Part shown: positions 8,532 through 16,627 of the stretch, in pieces
Layout: each line of letters begins with the position of its first letter
Position numbering within the stretch: the first letter of the stretch is position 1
Origin: Nonomuraea antri
GTDB lineage: Bacteria; Actinomycetota; Actinomycetes; Streptosporangiales; Streptosporangiaceae
Direction of reading: 5' to 3'
NCBI RefSeq assembly: GCF_013283785.1
Contig: NZ_JABCPZ010000067.1
Location: 1-44,762 of the forward strand
DNA length: 44,762 nt
Translations under genes and position numbers: made by a program
Notes under the pieces: generated by a model
What the model was told of the DNA's origin: nothing
Seen by the model: only the letters and a program-made list of their open reading frames with translations
Database searches by the model: none

Positions 8532-9470
8532 CTAGTCCAAGGTGAAGTAGTCGGGACCGGCGTAGCGGCCGGTGGCCAGCTTCTGGCGCTGCATCAGCAG
8601 GTCGTTCAGCAGCGAGGAGGCGCCGAGCCTGAACCAGTCGGCGGTCAGCCAGTCGGGGCCGGCCGTCTCGTTGACCAGGACGAGGTTCTTGATGGCGTCT
8701 TTGGTGGTGCGGATGCCGCCCGCGGGCTTCACGCCGACCTGGCGGCCCGTGGCGTCGCGGAAGTCGCGCACCGCCTCCAGCATGATCAGCGTCACCGGCA
8801 ACGTGGCGGCCGGGGCCACCTTGCCGGTGGAGGTCTTGATGAAGTCTCCGCCGGCCAGCATGGCCAGCCAGGAGGCGCGGCGGACGTTGTCGTAGGTCGC
8901 CAGCTCGCCCGTCTCCAGGATCACCTTGAGATGGGCGTCGCCGCAGGCGGCCTTCACCGCGACGATCTCCTCGAAGACCTTCAGGTAGTCGCCCGACAGG
9001 AACGCGCCGCGGTCGATCACCATGTCGATCTCGTCGGCGCCGGCGGCGACGGCCAGCGCGGTGTCGCTGACCTTCACCTCCAGGGACGAACGCCCGCTGG
9101 GAAACGCGGTCGCCACCGACGCGATCTTGACGCCGGACCCGCGCAGGGTCTCGGCGGCCACGGCGACCAGGTCGGGATAGACACAGACGGCCGCCACCTT
9201 GGGCGCCCCGCCACCGGGGTGCATGGCCTTGGTGCACATCGCGCGCACCTTGCCGGCCGTGTCGGCGCCTTCGAGCGTCGTGAGATCGACCATGGATATG
9301 GCCAGGTCAATGGCCTGGGCCTTGGCCGTCGTCTTGATGGAACGGGTGCCGAGCATCGCCGCCCGCTGGTCCGCGCCGACCCGGTCGACTCCGGGCAGGC
9401 CGTGCAGGAATGCTCGCAGGGTCGCGCCTGACGCGGCGACGTCCGCGAGCGAGGTAGTCACAGTTGACAC
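8532..9470 (-). CDS. deoC: deoxyribose-phosphate aldolase
   Basis: Class I aldolase that cleaves 2-deoxyribose 5-phosphate to glyceraldehyde 3-phosphate and acetaldehyde in deoxynucleoside catabolism. DeoC motifs are clear: VCVYPDLV, the central EIDMVIDRGAFLSGDY stretch, Schiff-base Lys in GGDFIKTSTGK, and the second lysine in VGVKPAGGIRT. The start is uncertain. GTG codons occur at 9476, 9470 and 9461, and a TTG at 9506 coincides with a GGAGGT ribosome-site-like sequence, so it is unlikely to be the start. I give GTG 9470 (312 aa). It is the first gene of an operon with the two ALDH genes. The 212-bp upstream gap must hold its promoter and that of the divergent 48-aa gene. Confidence 0.93.
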   Translation of the reverse strand: MSTVTTSLADVAASGATLRAFLHGLPGVDRVGADQRAAMLGTRSIKTTAKAQAIDLAISMVDLTTLEGADTAGKVRAMCTKAMHPGGGAPKVAAVCVYPDLVAVAAETLRGSGVKIASVATAFPSGRSSLEVKVSDTALAVAAGADEIDMVIDRGAFLSGDYLKVFEEIVAVKAACGDAHLKVILETGELATYDNVRRASWLAMLAGGDFIKTSTGKVAPAATLPVTLIMLEAVRDFRDATGRQVGVKPAGGIRTTKDAIKNLVLVNETAGPDWLTADWFRLGASSLLNDLLMQRQKLATGRYAGPDYFTLD

Positions 9471-9682
9471 CAACACAGCATCGCCGACCAGGGCCTCTAC
9501 CTCCAAACCGGATCTATCGCCACCGCCCTAAGGCGGCCTTGGGCAGGGTCCTAGGTATGCGGAGGCCGGTTGCCCACCGAAGTTTCCGCCGGAGATAAGG
9601 CATCCGCCCGATGCGATGGGCCGGGCCTTAGGGCGAGTCTTAATGGTGTCAGCAAGTAGCACGAAATGTCTGGAGAGACACC

Positions 9683-9829
9683 ATGCATCCTGAGATCGAA
9701 TTCGAGCTCATGAAGAACCACGCCAGCGAGCTTCGCCGCGCGGCCGCCGAGCACCGGCGAGTACGCGAGGCGCAGCGCGGCAACAAGTCCGAGCGCCGCT
9801 CGGTCTTCGGCAAGCGCCGTTCCGCATGA
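9683..9829 (+). CDS. 48-aa basic helical protein, unknown
   Basis: A short gene starting at ATG 9683 with a GGAGAG ribosome site at 9672-9677. It encodes MHPEIEFELMKNHASELRRA followed by an Arg/Glu-rich amphipathic helix and a basic tail (SERRSVFGKRRSA). It stops at 9827-9829 just before a strong hairpin terminator, so it looks like a free-standing transcription unit. There are no Cys residues, signal peptide or membrane segment. The abundance of charged residues would suit a protein- or nucleic-acid-binding helix, but no function is known to me. Good ribosome site, terminator and codon usage support it as real. Confidence 0.72.
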   Translation: MHPEIEFELMKNHASELRRAAAEHRRVREAQRGNKSERRSVFGKRRSA

Positions 9830-9842
9830 CCGCCCCACGAGT

Positions 9843-9872
9843 GCCCGGCCACATCCTCACAGGTGGCCGGGC
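9843..9872 (+). terminator. hairpin terminator after the 48-aa gene
   Basis: A perfect 10-bp stem, GCCCGGCCAC paired with GTGGCCGGGC, with a 10-base loop, 13 bases downstream of the stop codon. No long T run follows, which is usual in high-GC actinobacteria. Confidence 0.75.
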
Positions 9873-9939
9873 CTCTGAGCCCCCGTAACCGGATTTCGCT
9901 ACCCGATAAATCCGGCGAAAGTTACAGATAAGGCATGAC

Positions 9940-12819
9940 ATGCTTGATGACATGCTGGGACGCTCGGTAAGCCCCGTCTTCGTCGGCCGGGAAGAGGAGC
10001 TGGCCGCGCTCGCACAGAGCCTCGACGACGCGCTCGCGGGCACCGTGACGGCCGTGCTGCTCGGCGGAGAAGCCGGCGTCGGGAAGAGCAGGCTGGTCCA
10101 GCGGTTCACCGAGCAGGCCGCCAAGGACGGCGCCCAGGTGCTGTTCGGCGGCTGCGTGGAGTTGTCCACCGAAGGTCTGGCCTACGCGCCGTTCACCGCC
10201 GCGCTCAGGCAGCTCGTCAGGGAACGTGGCACCGCACAGGTCGCCGCCCTGCTGCCGGAAGGCGCCGAACGCGACCTCGCCCGCCTGCTGCCGGAATTCG
10301 GCGAACCCAGCGGCGACAGCGACTCCGACACCGCCCGCGCCCGCCTCTTCGAGCAGTTCCTCACCCTGCTCGAACGCCTCTCCGACGCCGCGCCCACGAT
10401 CCTGGTCATCGAGGACATCCACTGGGCCGACCGGTCCAGCCGCGACCTCATCGCCTTTCTCAGCCGCAACCTGCACGCGCCCCAGGTCCTCATCGTCATG
10501 ACGTACCGCTCTGACGACCTGCACCGCCAGCACCCGCTCCGGCCGGTCCTGGCCGAGCTGGGCCGGGTCAACGGCGTGCACCGGCTCGACCTGCCCCGCC
10601 TGTCGAAGGACGAGGTCGCCGAGCAGATGGCCGGCATCCTGGGCAGCGTCCCGCAGTACGCCAAGGTGCAGAAGGTCTACGAGCGCAGCGAGGGCATCCC
10701 GCTGTTCGTCGAGGCGCTGCTCGACGGCGGCGACGCCTGCGCCTTCCCCGACTCCATGCAGGACCTCATCCTCGGCGGCGTCGAACGGCTGCCCGAGGAG
10801 ACCCAGCGCGTGCTGCGCATCGCCGCGGCCGGCGGCATCAGGGTCGGCCACGGCCTGCTGGCCGCCGTCTGCGGGCTGTCGGACCTGGAGCTGGAGGCCG
10901 CGTTGCGCCCGGCCATCGCGCGCAACGTGCTGCAGATCGCCGACAACCGCGCCTACGTCTTCAGGCACGCGCTGATCCGCGAGGCCGTGCACGACGAGCT
11001 GCTGCCCGGCGAGCACCAGCGCCTGCACGCGCGCTACGCCGAGGAGATCACCAAGGACCGCACCCTGGTGCCGCCCGGCCGCGCCGCCGTCGAGCTGGCA
11101 CACCACTGGTACGGCGCGCGCAACGACGTCCGCGCCCTGGTCGCCAAGTGGGAGGCGGCGCGCAAGTCGTTCAAGGCCTTCGCCTACACCGAGGCCGTGC
11201 AGCTGCTCGAACACGTGCTCACGCTCTGGTCCAGGGTCCCCGACGCGGCGGAACGCATCGGCGTCGACCAGGTGGCGGTGCTGGAGCACGCCGCCGAGGC
11301 CGCGCACGCGGGCGGCGAGGTCGACCGGGGCGCCAAGTTCGTCAAGGCGGCGCTGGCCGAGCTCGACGAGGCCGCGGAACCGCACCGCGCCGCCCAGCTC
11401 ATCGTGCTCCGCTCCAAGATCAAGCGGGCCAAGGGCCAGCCGGGCGTCGAGGACGACCTGCGTCACGCCCTGCGCCTGGTGCCCGAGCCCGGCCTGGTCA
11501 GGGCCGAGGTGCTCACCCAGCTCAGCCAGCACCTCATGCTCAGCGGGCAGATCGCCCAGGCCGTACCGCTCGTCGAGGAGGGGCTGCGCCTGTCCAGGGA
11601 GCTCGGCGACCGGTGCCTCGAAGGCGACCTGCTGATGAACCAGGCGCTCGGACACTCGCTGGAAGGCGAGTTCGAGGCCACGATGACCATCAACGAGCAG
11701 GCGCTGGAGATCGGCCGGCAGCAGAACTCGGGCCGCCTGATCACCAGAGCGATCGGCAACAACATCGACGCGCTCGGCGACCTGGGCCGCATGGACGAGG
11801 CGCTGAGCCTGGCCGACGCCGGCTGGCGCAAGGCCAAGAAGTACGGCAGGCTCCGCGCCAGCGGGCTGTTCATCCTGAACAACAAGGCCGAACTGCTGGA
11901 GACGCTGGGCCGCTGGGACGAGGCGGTCGACATCATCGAGCGCGCGCTCACCTTCGGCCCGGTCCTGCGCACCCGCTACGCGCTGATCCGGGTCCGCGCG
12001 GACATCGCCCTGGCCAGGGGCGAGGTCGCGCTGGTCGAGGGCATCATGTCGGAGCTCGGCGTGCTCAAGGGGCGGCCGGAGGACTTCGTCCAGGACATCA
12101 CCAAGAACGCCCAGTTGCACATCGGCTGGCACCTGCTCAACGGCGAGCCCGACGCGGCGCTGGCCGAGGCCGAGCTGGTGCTCGGCGGCATGCCCACGCA
12201 GTCGAGCAAGCCCATGCTGGGCTGGCGGCTGCTCGCCCTGATCAGGACCGTGGCCGGCGCCGCCGAGCAGACCCAGCCGGAGCGCGCCGCCGCGCTGCGC
12301 GCGCGGCTCACCGCCGTGGGCGACCGGCTGGCCGTGGTCGGGCCGGTGGCCAGGGCGTACCACCTGGTGTACTCGGGTGACTTCGACGCGGCCGCGACGG
12401 CCTGGGAACGCCTCCAGCGGCCCTACCGTCAGGCCAAGGCCCTGGTGCTGGCGGCGGGACCGGCGGCGCGGGCCGGCGATCGCGACGGCGCGGCCACCCG
12501 GCTGCGGCTGGCCCACCCGCTGGCCACCGCGCTGCGCGCCGAGCCGCTGGTCGCCGAGATCGAGAACCTGTGCCGCCGCATCGGGGTGGCCGCCACCCCG
12601 CTGTCACCGGGCCAGGAGGCGGCCGAGCTGCTGACCCCGCGCGAGGTCGAGGTGCTGCGCCTGGTCACGCAGGGACGCACGAACAGGGACATCGCCGCCG
12701 AGCTGTTCATCTCGGCGAAGACGGTGAGCGTGCACGTGTCGAACATCCTGGCCAAACTGGGCGTCACCACCCGGGGCGAGGCCGCGGCCGCCGCGCACCG
12801 GCTCTCCCTGCTGTCCTGA
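9940..12819 (+). CDS. LuxR-family giant ATPase regulator (LAL type)
   Basis: A 959-aa transcription regulator with an N-terminal AAA/STAND ATPase, a long helical TPR-like middle and a C-terminal LuxR helix-turn-helix. Walker A is LLGGEAGVGKSRLV near residues 40-53 and Walker B is ILVIEDIHWAD near residue 155. The DNA-binding domain at the C-terminus reads LTPREVEVLRLVTQGRTNRD, then IAAELFISAKTVSVHVSNIL. LAL proteins usually activate catabolic or secondary-metabolite genes when a ligand triggers ATP-dependent oligomerisation. No target is obvious here: the downstream neighbour is convergent and the upstream 48-aa gene has its own terminator. ATG 9940 or ATG 9952 could be the start. Confidence 0.92.
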   Translation: MLDDMLGRSVSPVFVGREEELAALAQSLDDALAGTVTAVLLGGEAGVGKSRLVQRFTEQAAKDGAQVLFGGCVELSTEGLAYAPFTAALRQLVRERGTAQVAALLPEGAERDLARLLPEFGEPSGDSDSDTARARLFEQFLTLLERLSDAAPTILVIEDIHWADRSSRDLIAFLSRNLHAPQVLIVMTYRSDDLHRQHPLRPVLAELGRVNGVHRLDLPRLSKDEVAEQMAGILGSVPQYAKVQKVYERSEGIPLFVEALLDGGDACAFPDSMQDLILGGVERLPEETQRVLRIAAAGGIRVGHGLLAAVCGLSDLELEAALRPAIARNVLQIADNRAYVFRHALIREAVHDELLPGEHQRLHARYAEEITKDRTLVPPGRAAVELAHHWYGARNDVRALVAKWEAARKSFKAFAYTEAVQLLEHVLTLWSRVPDAAERIGVDQVAVLEHAAEAAHAGGEVDRGAKFVKAALAELDEAAEPHRAAQLIVLRSKIKRAKGQPGVEDDLRHALRLVPEPGLVRAEVLTQLSQHLMLSGQIAQAVPLVEEGLRLSRELGDRCLEGDLLMNQALGHSLEGEFEATMTINEQALEIGRQQNSGRLITRAIGNNIDALGDLGRMDEALSLADAGWRKAKKYGRLRASGLFILNNKAELLETLGRWDEAVDIIERALTFGPVLRTRYALIRVRADIALARGEVALVEGIMSELGVLKGRPEDFVQDITKNAQLHIGWHLLNGEPDAALAEAELVLGGMPTQSSKPMLGWRLLALIRTVAGAAEQTQPERAAALRARLTAVGDRLAVVGPVARAYHLVYSGDFDAAATAWERLQRPYRQAKALVLAAGPAARAGDRDGAATRLRLAHPLATALRAEPLVAEIENLCRRIGVAATPLSPGQEAAELLTPREVEVLRLVTQGRTNRDIAAELFISAKTVSVHVSNILAKLGVTTRGEAAAAAHRLSLLS

Positions 12820-12834
12820 GGGCTGTCCCGAGAT

Positions 12835-13203
12835 TCAGGGAGATTCGCCGGGCAGGACGGACCGCACGGCCTCCTCGCTGCGGCCGACCACGGCGCTGCC
12901 GTCGTCGGCGGTGATGATGGGCCGCTGGATCAGGATCGGGTGCGTGGACAGCGCCTCGATCCACTTCTCGCGGGCGGCCGCGTCTCTGGGCCACTCGGCC
13001 AGGCCCAGCTCGGCGGCCACCGGCTCACCGGTCCGCGTGATGTCCCACGGCTCCAGCCCCAGCCTGCCGAGCACCTCGCGGATCTCGTCGGGGGACGGCG
13101 GATCGTCCAGGTAGCGCCGGACCGTGTAGCCCACGGACTCGGCGTCGAGCAGCGACAGCGCGGACCGGCACTTGGAGCAGCCGGGGTTGATCCAGATCTC
13201 CAT
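12835..13203 (-). CDS. ArsC/Spx-family thioredoxin-fold protein
   Basis: A 122-aa protein of the ArsC/Spx/YffB family. The N-terminal WINPGCSKCRSALSLL carries a CxxC pair (CSKC), followed by the family's EIREVLGRLGLEPW helix and the cis-Pro segment ILIQRPIITADDGSAVVGR. Annotation pipelines often call such proteins arsenate reductase. The CxxC and lack of any ars genes nearby leave a general thiol-redox role equally likely. ATG 13203 is nine bases downstream of the manganese-exporter stop, so it is the second gene of the riboswitch-controlled operon. Confidence 0.87.
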   Translation of the reverse strand: MEIWINPGCSKCRSALSLLDAESVGYTVRRYLDDPPSPDEIREVLGRLGLEPWDITRTGEPVAAELGLAEWPRDAAAREKWIEALSTHPILIQRPIITADDGSAVVGRSEEAVRSVLPGESP

Positions 13204-13212
13204 GACGGAAGC

Positions 13213-13779
13213 CTAGAGGAGCGGCTCGACCAGCAGTGCGATGCCGAACACCGCGAAGGCGGCGGCCGCGCCGTACCTGATGACCCGTTCGGGCAGGTGC
13301 TTGCCGAGCATCCGGCCCACCACGATGGCCAGGGCGTCGGCGGCGACCATGCCGACCGTGGAGCCGATCCAGGTGCCCAGCCAGCCGTGCTGGGTGGCCA
13401 GCGTGATGGTGGCGAGCATCGTCTTGTCGCCCAGCTCGCTCAGGAAGAACGCGACGGTCACCGCGATCACCGCGTTCCTGGTGGTGCGCTGGGCCTTCTT
13501 GGACTCCTCCTCGGTCAGCTCGTCGCCGCGCAACGTCCACAGCGCGAACGCCAGGAACGCCAGACCGGCCACGATCGAGATGGCCGTCGTCGGCAACGCG
13601 TCGCCGATCAGGCCGCCCACGGCCACGCTGACCAGGTGCACCACGGTGGTGGCGATGGTGATGCCGGCGATCACCGGCCAGGCCTTGAATCTGGTCGCGA
13701 AGGTCATCGCCATGAGCTGGCTCTTGTCGCCGAGCTCGGCCACGAAAATGACGGCGAGACTGATCCAGAACGCTTCCAA
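13213..13779 (-). CDS. TMEM165/GDT1 (UPF0016) family Mn2+ exporter
   Basis: A 188-aa integral membrane protein with six predicted helices in two homologous halves. Each half carries the family signature E-x-G-D-(K/R)-(S/T): FVAELGDKSQLMA near residue 15 and FLSELGDKTMLAT near residue 115. Bacterial members such as MneA export manganese. The start is TTG 13779, because the protein then begins MEAFWISLAVIFVAELGDKS, the normal family N-terminus. A yybP-ykoY manganese riboswitch directly upstream independently supports a Mn2+ role. It heads an operon with the ArsC-like gene. Confidence 0.93.
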   Translation of the reverse strand: MEAFWISLAVIFVAELGDKSQLMAMTFATRFKAWPVIAGITIATTVVHLVSVAVGGLIGDALPTTAISIVAGLAFLAFALWTLRGDELTEEESKKAQRTTRNAVIAVTVAFFLSELGDKTMLATITLATQHGWLGTWIGSTVGMVAADALAIVVGRMLGKHLPERVIRYGAAAAFAVFGIALLVEPLL

Positions 13780-13834
13780 CGGTCCTCTTCCGCGCGACCG
13801 AACCGGAAGCGAGCACCCGGGGAGTGATTTCGGG

Positions 13835-13970
13835 CACGACTTCGGCCCGGCAGCGTCTTCGTCACATGACTGCCAGGCCGAAGGTCTCGTCCGCCCGTGA
13901 AGGCCCGCGTGACCGGGCGCGGAGACCGCGCCAGTATGTCGATCACGCGATTGGGACTACTCCCCTTCGG
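13835..13970 (-). promoter_or_regulatory. yybP-ykoY manganese riboswitch
   Basis: On the minus strand, reading from 13970 downward, I see AAGGGGAGTAG, then GATCGACATAC, then GACGAGACCTTCGGCC, and finally GCCGGGCCGAAG near 13841. These are the hallmark segments of the yybP-ykoY aptamer in actinobacterial order. It lies about 55 bp in front of the UPF0016 gene on the same strand. Known members bind Mn2+ and switch expression on. The GTCGTGCCC following the aptamer may take part in the expression platform. Confidence 0.9.
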
Positions 13971-14006
13971 TGTTTCCAGACAACTCTAACAGCAGGATTT
14001 CCGGAC

Positions 14007-15044
14007 CTATTCCCCCAGCGCGCAGCCCACCATCACCGGCTCGTTGACCAGCGTGACGCCGAACTTCTCGCGCACCCCGTCGCGTACCTCCCTGGCCAGG
14101 GCCAGCAGGTCGGCGGTGGTGGCGGCGCCGGACGGGTTGGTGAGCGCGAGCGTGTGCTTGGTGGAGATGCGCACCGGACCGCGTTCGTAGCCCTTGGGGT
14201 AGCCGGCCTGCTCGATCAGCCACGCGGCGGGCACCTTGACCCGGCCGTCGGGCAGGTCCCAGCGCGGGTGGCCGGGCGCCTTGGTCTCCAGCTCCGCGGC
14301 CTCGGCGGGGGTCAGGACCGGGTTGGTGAAGAACGAGCCCGCGCTGCGGGTGTCGGGGTCGGCCGGGTCGAGCACCATGCCCTTGCCCTGGCGCAGCGCC
14401 AGCACCGCGGCCCGCGCCTCGGCGAGCGGCACGCGGTCACCGAGACCGGCGCCCAGCCGGCCGGCCAGTTCCTTGTAGGCCACCTCGCCGGACAGCTCGG
14501 ACAGCTCCAGCGCGTACGTGACGCCCAGCACCACGTGCCGCGACAGGTCGCGCTTGAAGGCGCTGTCGCGGTAGGAGAACCCGCACCGCCGCGCCTCCAG
14601 GTCGATCACCTGCCTGGTGCGCCGGTCGTAGGCGCGCACGCACCTGATGGTCTGCGCGACCTCCTGGCCGTAGGCGCCGACGTTCTGGATCGGGGTGGAA
14701 CCCACCAGCCCGGGGACGCCGGACATGCACTCGACGCCCGACCAGCCCTCCGCGACCGCCCTGGACACCAGGGTGTCCCAGTCTTCGCCCGCCTCGACCG
14801 TGACCAGCACCTGCTCGCCGTCGCGCGAGACCGACACGCCCTGCGTGGCCACCTTGATGACCAGGCCGTCGAAGCCTTCGTCGGCGACCACCAGGTTGCT
14901 GCCGCCGCCGAGGATCAGCGTCGGCACCGCGTTCCTGTCGGCCTCTGCCACCAGTGAGACGAGCTGCTCCGCCGTGCCTGCTTCGGTGAATTCGCGGGCC
15001 GGGCCGCCCAGGCCCAGCGTGGTGTACGGCGCCAGCATCTCCAT
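14007..15044 (-). CDS. murB: UDP-N-acetylenolpyruvoylglucosamine reductase
   Basis: MurB (345 aa from ATG 15044) reduces UDP-GlcNAc-enolpyruvate to UDP-MurNAc with NADPH and FAD in peptidoglycan precursor synthesis, in the cytosol. The FAD-binding region shows TLILGGGSNLVVADEGFDGL and GVECMSGVPGLVGSTPIQNVGAYGQEV. The catalytic Ser is in SAGSFFTNPVL and the C-terminal Glu in LVNEPVMVGCALGE. The insertion with YRDSAFKRD identifies a type I MurB. GTG 15050 and TTG 15053 are alternative starts. It follows the glycosyltransferase-like gene by about 11 bp on the same strand, so they are probably co-transcribed. Confidence 0.96.
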   Translation of the reverse strand: MEMLAPYTTLGLGGPAREFTEAGTAEQLVSLVAEADRNAVPTLILGGGSNLVVADEGFDGLVIKVATQGVSVSRDGEQVLVTVEAGEDWDTLVSRAVAEGWSGVECMSGVPGLVGSTPIQNVGAYGQEVAQTIRCVRAYDRRTRQVIDLEARRCGFSYRDSAFKRDLSRHVVLGVTYALELSELSGEVAYKELAGRLGAGLGDRVPLAEARAAVLALRQGKGMVLDPADPDTRSAGSFFTNPVLTPAEAAELETKAPGHPRWDLPDGRVKVPAAWLIEQAGYPKGYERGPVRISTKHTLALTNPSGAATTADLLALAREVRDGVREKFGVTLVNEPVMVGCALGE

Positions 15045-15055
15045 GGGCACCAAGC

Positions 15056-16123
15056 TTATGAGGCACCGAGCATGCGCAGCACCCCGTCATAGTTGCGCTG
15101 GGACTCATGATCGCGGTAGCCGGCGGCGACGTCGTGCTGACGCAGCTCACGCACGGGCAGGTGGACGTCGGGCACGACCAGGTCGCCGGACAGGGCCAGC
15201 GAGAGCTCCAGATCGGCGTTGAGCCCGTAACGGGCCGACTCGGGCAGCGCGCCGAGCGCCGCGGACCTGCGTACCGCCATCAGGTCGCCGAGCAGCGCCC
15301 GCACCTTGCCAGGACCCGCAGGGAACCACTGCAGGCCGTCCGCCGACGGCTCCGCGCCCTTCCAGCCCGCTGCCACGGCTCCCTCGACCACGGCCGCGAC
15401 CAGCGGGGTCAGCGCGTCGCCCGACATGACCACGGACGTGTCCATCAGCACGTGCACCTCGGAGTCGTCCAGCATGAGCAGCTTGGCCCGGCTCTCGCCC
15501 CAGGTCGCGGTGCCGCCGAGCCAGTGCGGCGCCTCGTTCACGTGCCAGACGCTGATCCGGTCCTGGTAACGCCCGGCCAGGTCGGCCAGCACGTCGCCGG
15601 CGCCGTCCACGTTGCCCAGGTCGATGGCCAGCAGGTGGGCGGTGGTGTGGTCGATCACCGACTGGACGCAGGCGCGCACGTCCGCCGGCCAGCCGTCCAC
15701 CAGCAGGCCGACGCCGACGGTGACGCCCTCGGTCTCGACCCGCTGCCGCTCGATGCTCACGCCCAGCTCGTCGAGCCGGTTGGTGGCCAGCGTGCCGTCC
15801 CAGACCATCTGGGCGTGCAGCATGCCGTCGCCGGGGTCGCCCCGCTGCCCCGGATCGCCGGAGAAGCCGAGCTCGGCCGCCGGGTTGGCGCGCGCGCCGA
15901 CGCCCGCGGGCCGGGCGCCCCTCGTGCCGACCCCGGTGGCGGCGCCCTTGGAGGCGGGGATGCGGGGGCCGCCCGAGGTGTCGCGTCCGGTTCCAGAGCT
16001 CCCCGCGACCTGCTCAGGGCGCGCGGGACGCAGACGGCCAGGGGGCTTGGCGTCGGTGACGGCCGAGACGGGGATCGAACGCACCGTCGGCCAGACCGAG
16101 GCCTGTCGCGCAGCTTCACTCAT
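15056..16123 (-). CDS. glycosyltransferase-like protein with disordered N-terminal extension
   Basis: A 355-aa protein. Residues from about 118 onward resemble a family 2 GT-A fold: VTVGVGLLVDGWPADVRACV, then QSVIDHTTAHLLAIDLGNVDGAGDVLADLAGRY, and a VHVLMDTSVVMSGD stretch in the position of a DxD-like strand end. Residues 20-100 are rich in Pro, Gly, Ala and Arg with no hydrophobic pattern and are probably disordered. No transmembrane helix is seen. The metal-binding DxD is not convincing, so catalytic activity is uncertain. It lies between the dehydratase pair and murB on the same strand. The location next to murB hints at an envelope role, but this is inference. Confidence 0.75.
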   Translation of the reverse strand: MSEAARQASVWPTVRSIPVSAVTDAKPPGRLRPARPEQVAGSSGTGRDTSGGPRIPASKGAATGVGTRGARPAGVGARANPAAELGFSGDPGQRGDPGDGMLHAQMVWDGTLATNRLDELGVSIERQRVETEGVTVGVGLLVDGWPADVRACVQSVIDHTTAHLLAIDLGNVDGAGDVLADLAGRYQDRISVWHVNEAPHWLGGTATWGESRAKLLMLDDSEVHVLMDTSVVMSGDALTPLVAAVVEGAVAAGWKGAEPSADGLQWFPAGPGKVRALLGDLMAVRRSAALGALPESARYGLNADLELSLALSGDLVVPDVHLPVRELRQHDVAAGYRDHESQRNYDGVLRMLGAS

Positions 16124-16197
16124 ACGCTGACGCGTACCCTCGACATGCCGGACATATCATCCGGCCGCACGAGCCCCGCTACCGGAGACGGCCACGC

Positions 16198-16626
16198 TCA
16201 GGAGAGCTGGACCACCGCGCGCGCCTTGGACAGCACCTTGGCCTCGCCCGACCTCGCGGTCAGCCCGACGACCACCCGCTTGTCCTCGAGCTTCTCCTCC
16301 ACGACGCCGCTGACCGTGATCGTCGCGCCCTGATCGTCGTCGGGCACCACCACCATGGACGAGAACCGCACCCCGTAGTCGACCACCGCGGCCGGGTCGC
16401 CGGCCCAGTCGGTCACGAACCGCCCGGCCTGCGCCATGGTGAACATCCCGTGCGCGATCACATCGGGCAGCCCGACCATCTTGGCGAAGCGCTCGTTCCA
16501 GTGGATCTGGTTGAAGTCGCCGGACGCGCCGGCGTACATGACCAGGTTGAGCCTGCGCGCCTGGTAGTCCACCGCCGGGATCTCCTGCCCGACCTCGACC
16601 TCGTCGTACTTCACCGTCGCCGTCAT
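16198..16626 (-). CDS. MaoC-family (R)-hydratase/dehydratase, HadB-like subunit
   Basis: A 142-aa hot-dog-fold protein with the hydratase 2 motif YAGASGDFNQIHWNERFAK, containing the catalytic Asp and His, followed by GLPDVIAHGMFTMAQAGRF. In mycobacteria HadB pairs with HadA or HadC as beta-hydroxyacyl-ACP dehydratase in FAS-II. In non-mycolate actinomycetes the same pair is conserved next to rpmG and murB, and its acyl substrate is less clear. ATG 16626 begins one base after the stop of the HadA-like gene, so the two are translated together and probably form a heterodimer. Confidence 0.92.
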   Translation of the reverse strand: MTATVKYDEVEVGQEIPAVDYQARRLNLVMYAGASGDFNQIHWNERFAKMVGLPDVIAHGMFTMAQAGRFVTDWAGDPAAVVDYGVRFSSMVVVPDDDQGATITVSGVVEEKLEDKRVVVGLTARSGEAKVLSKARAVVQLS

Positions 16627-16627
16627 C

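Noticed and set aside
9471..9506. TTG 9506 as deoC start
   Set aside because: The TTG is part of the TTGGAGGT sequence that would itself be the ribosome site, so a GTG downstream is more likely.
9922..12516. 864-codon open frame antisense to the LuxR-type regulator
   Set aside because: Shadow frame of a GC-rich gene; composition is G/Q/R/H-rich with no motif, while the plus-strand frame has Walker and LuxR HTH motifs.
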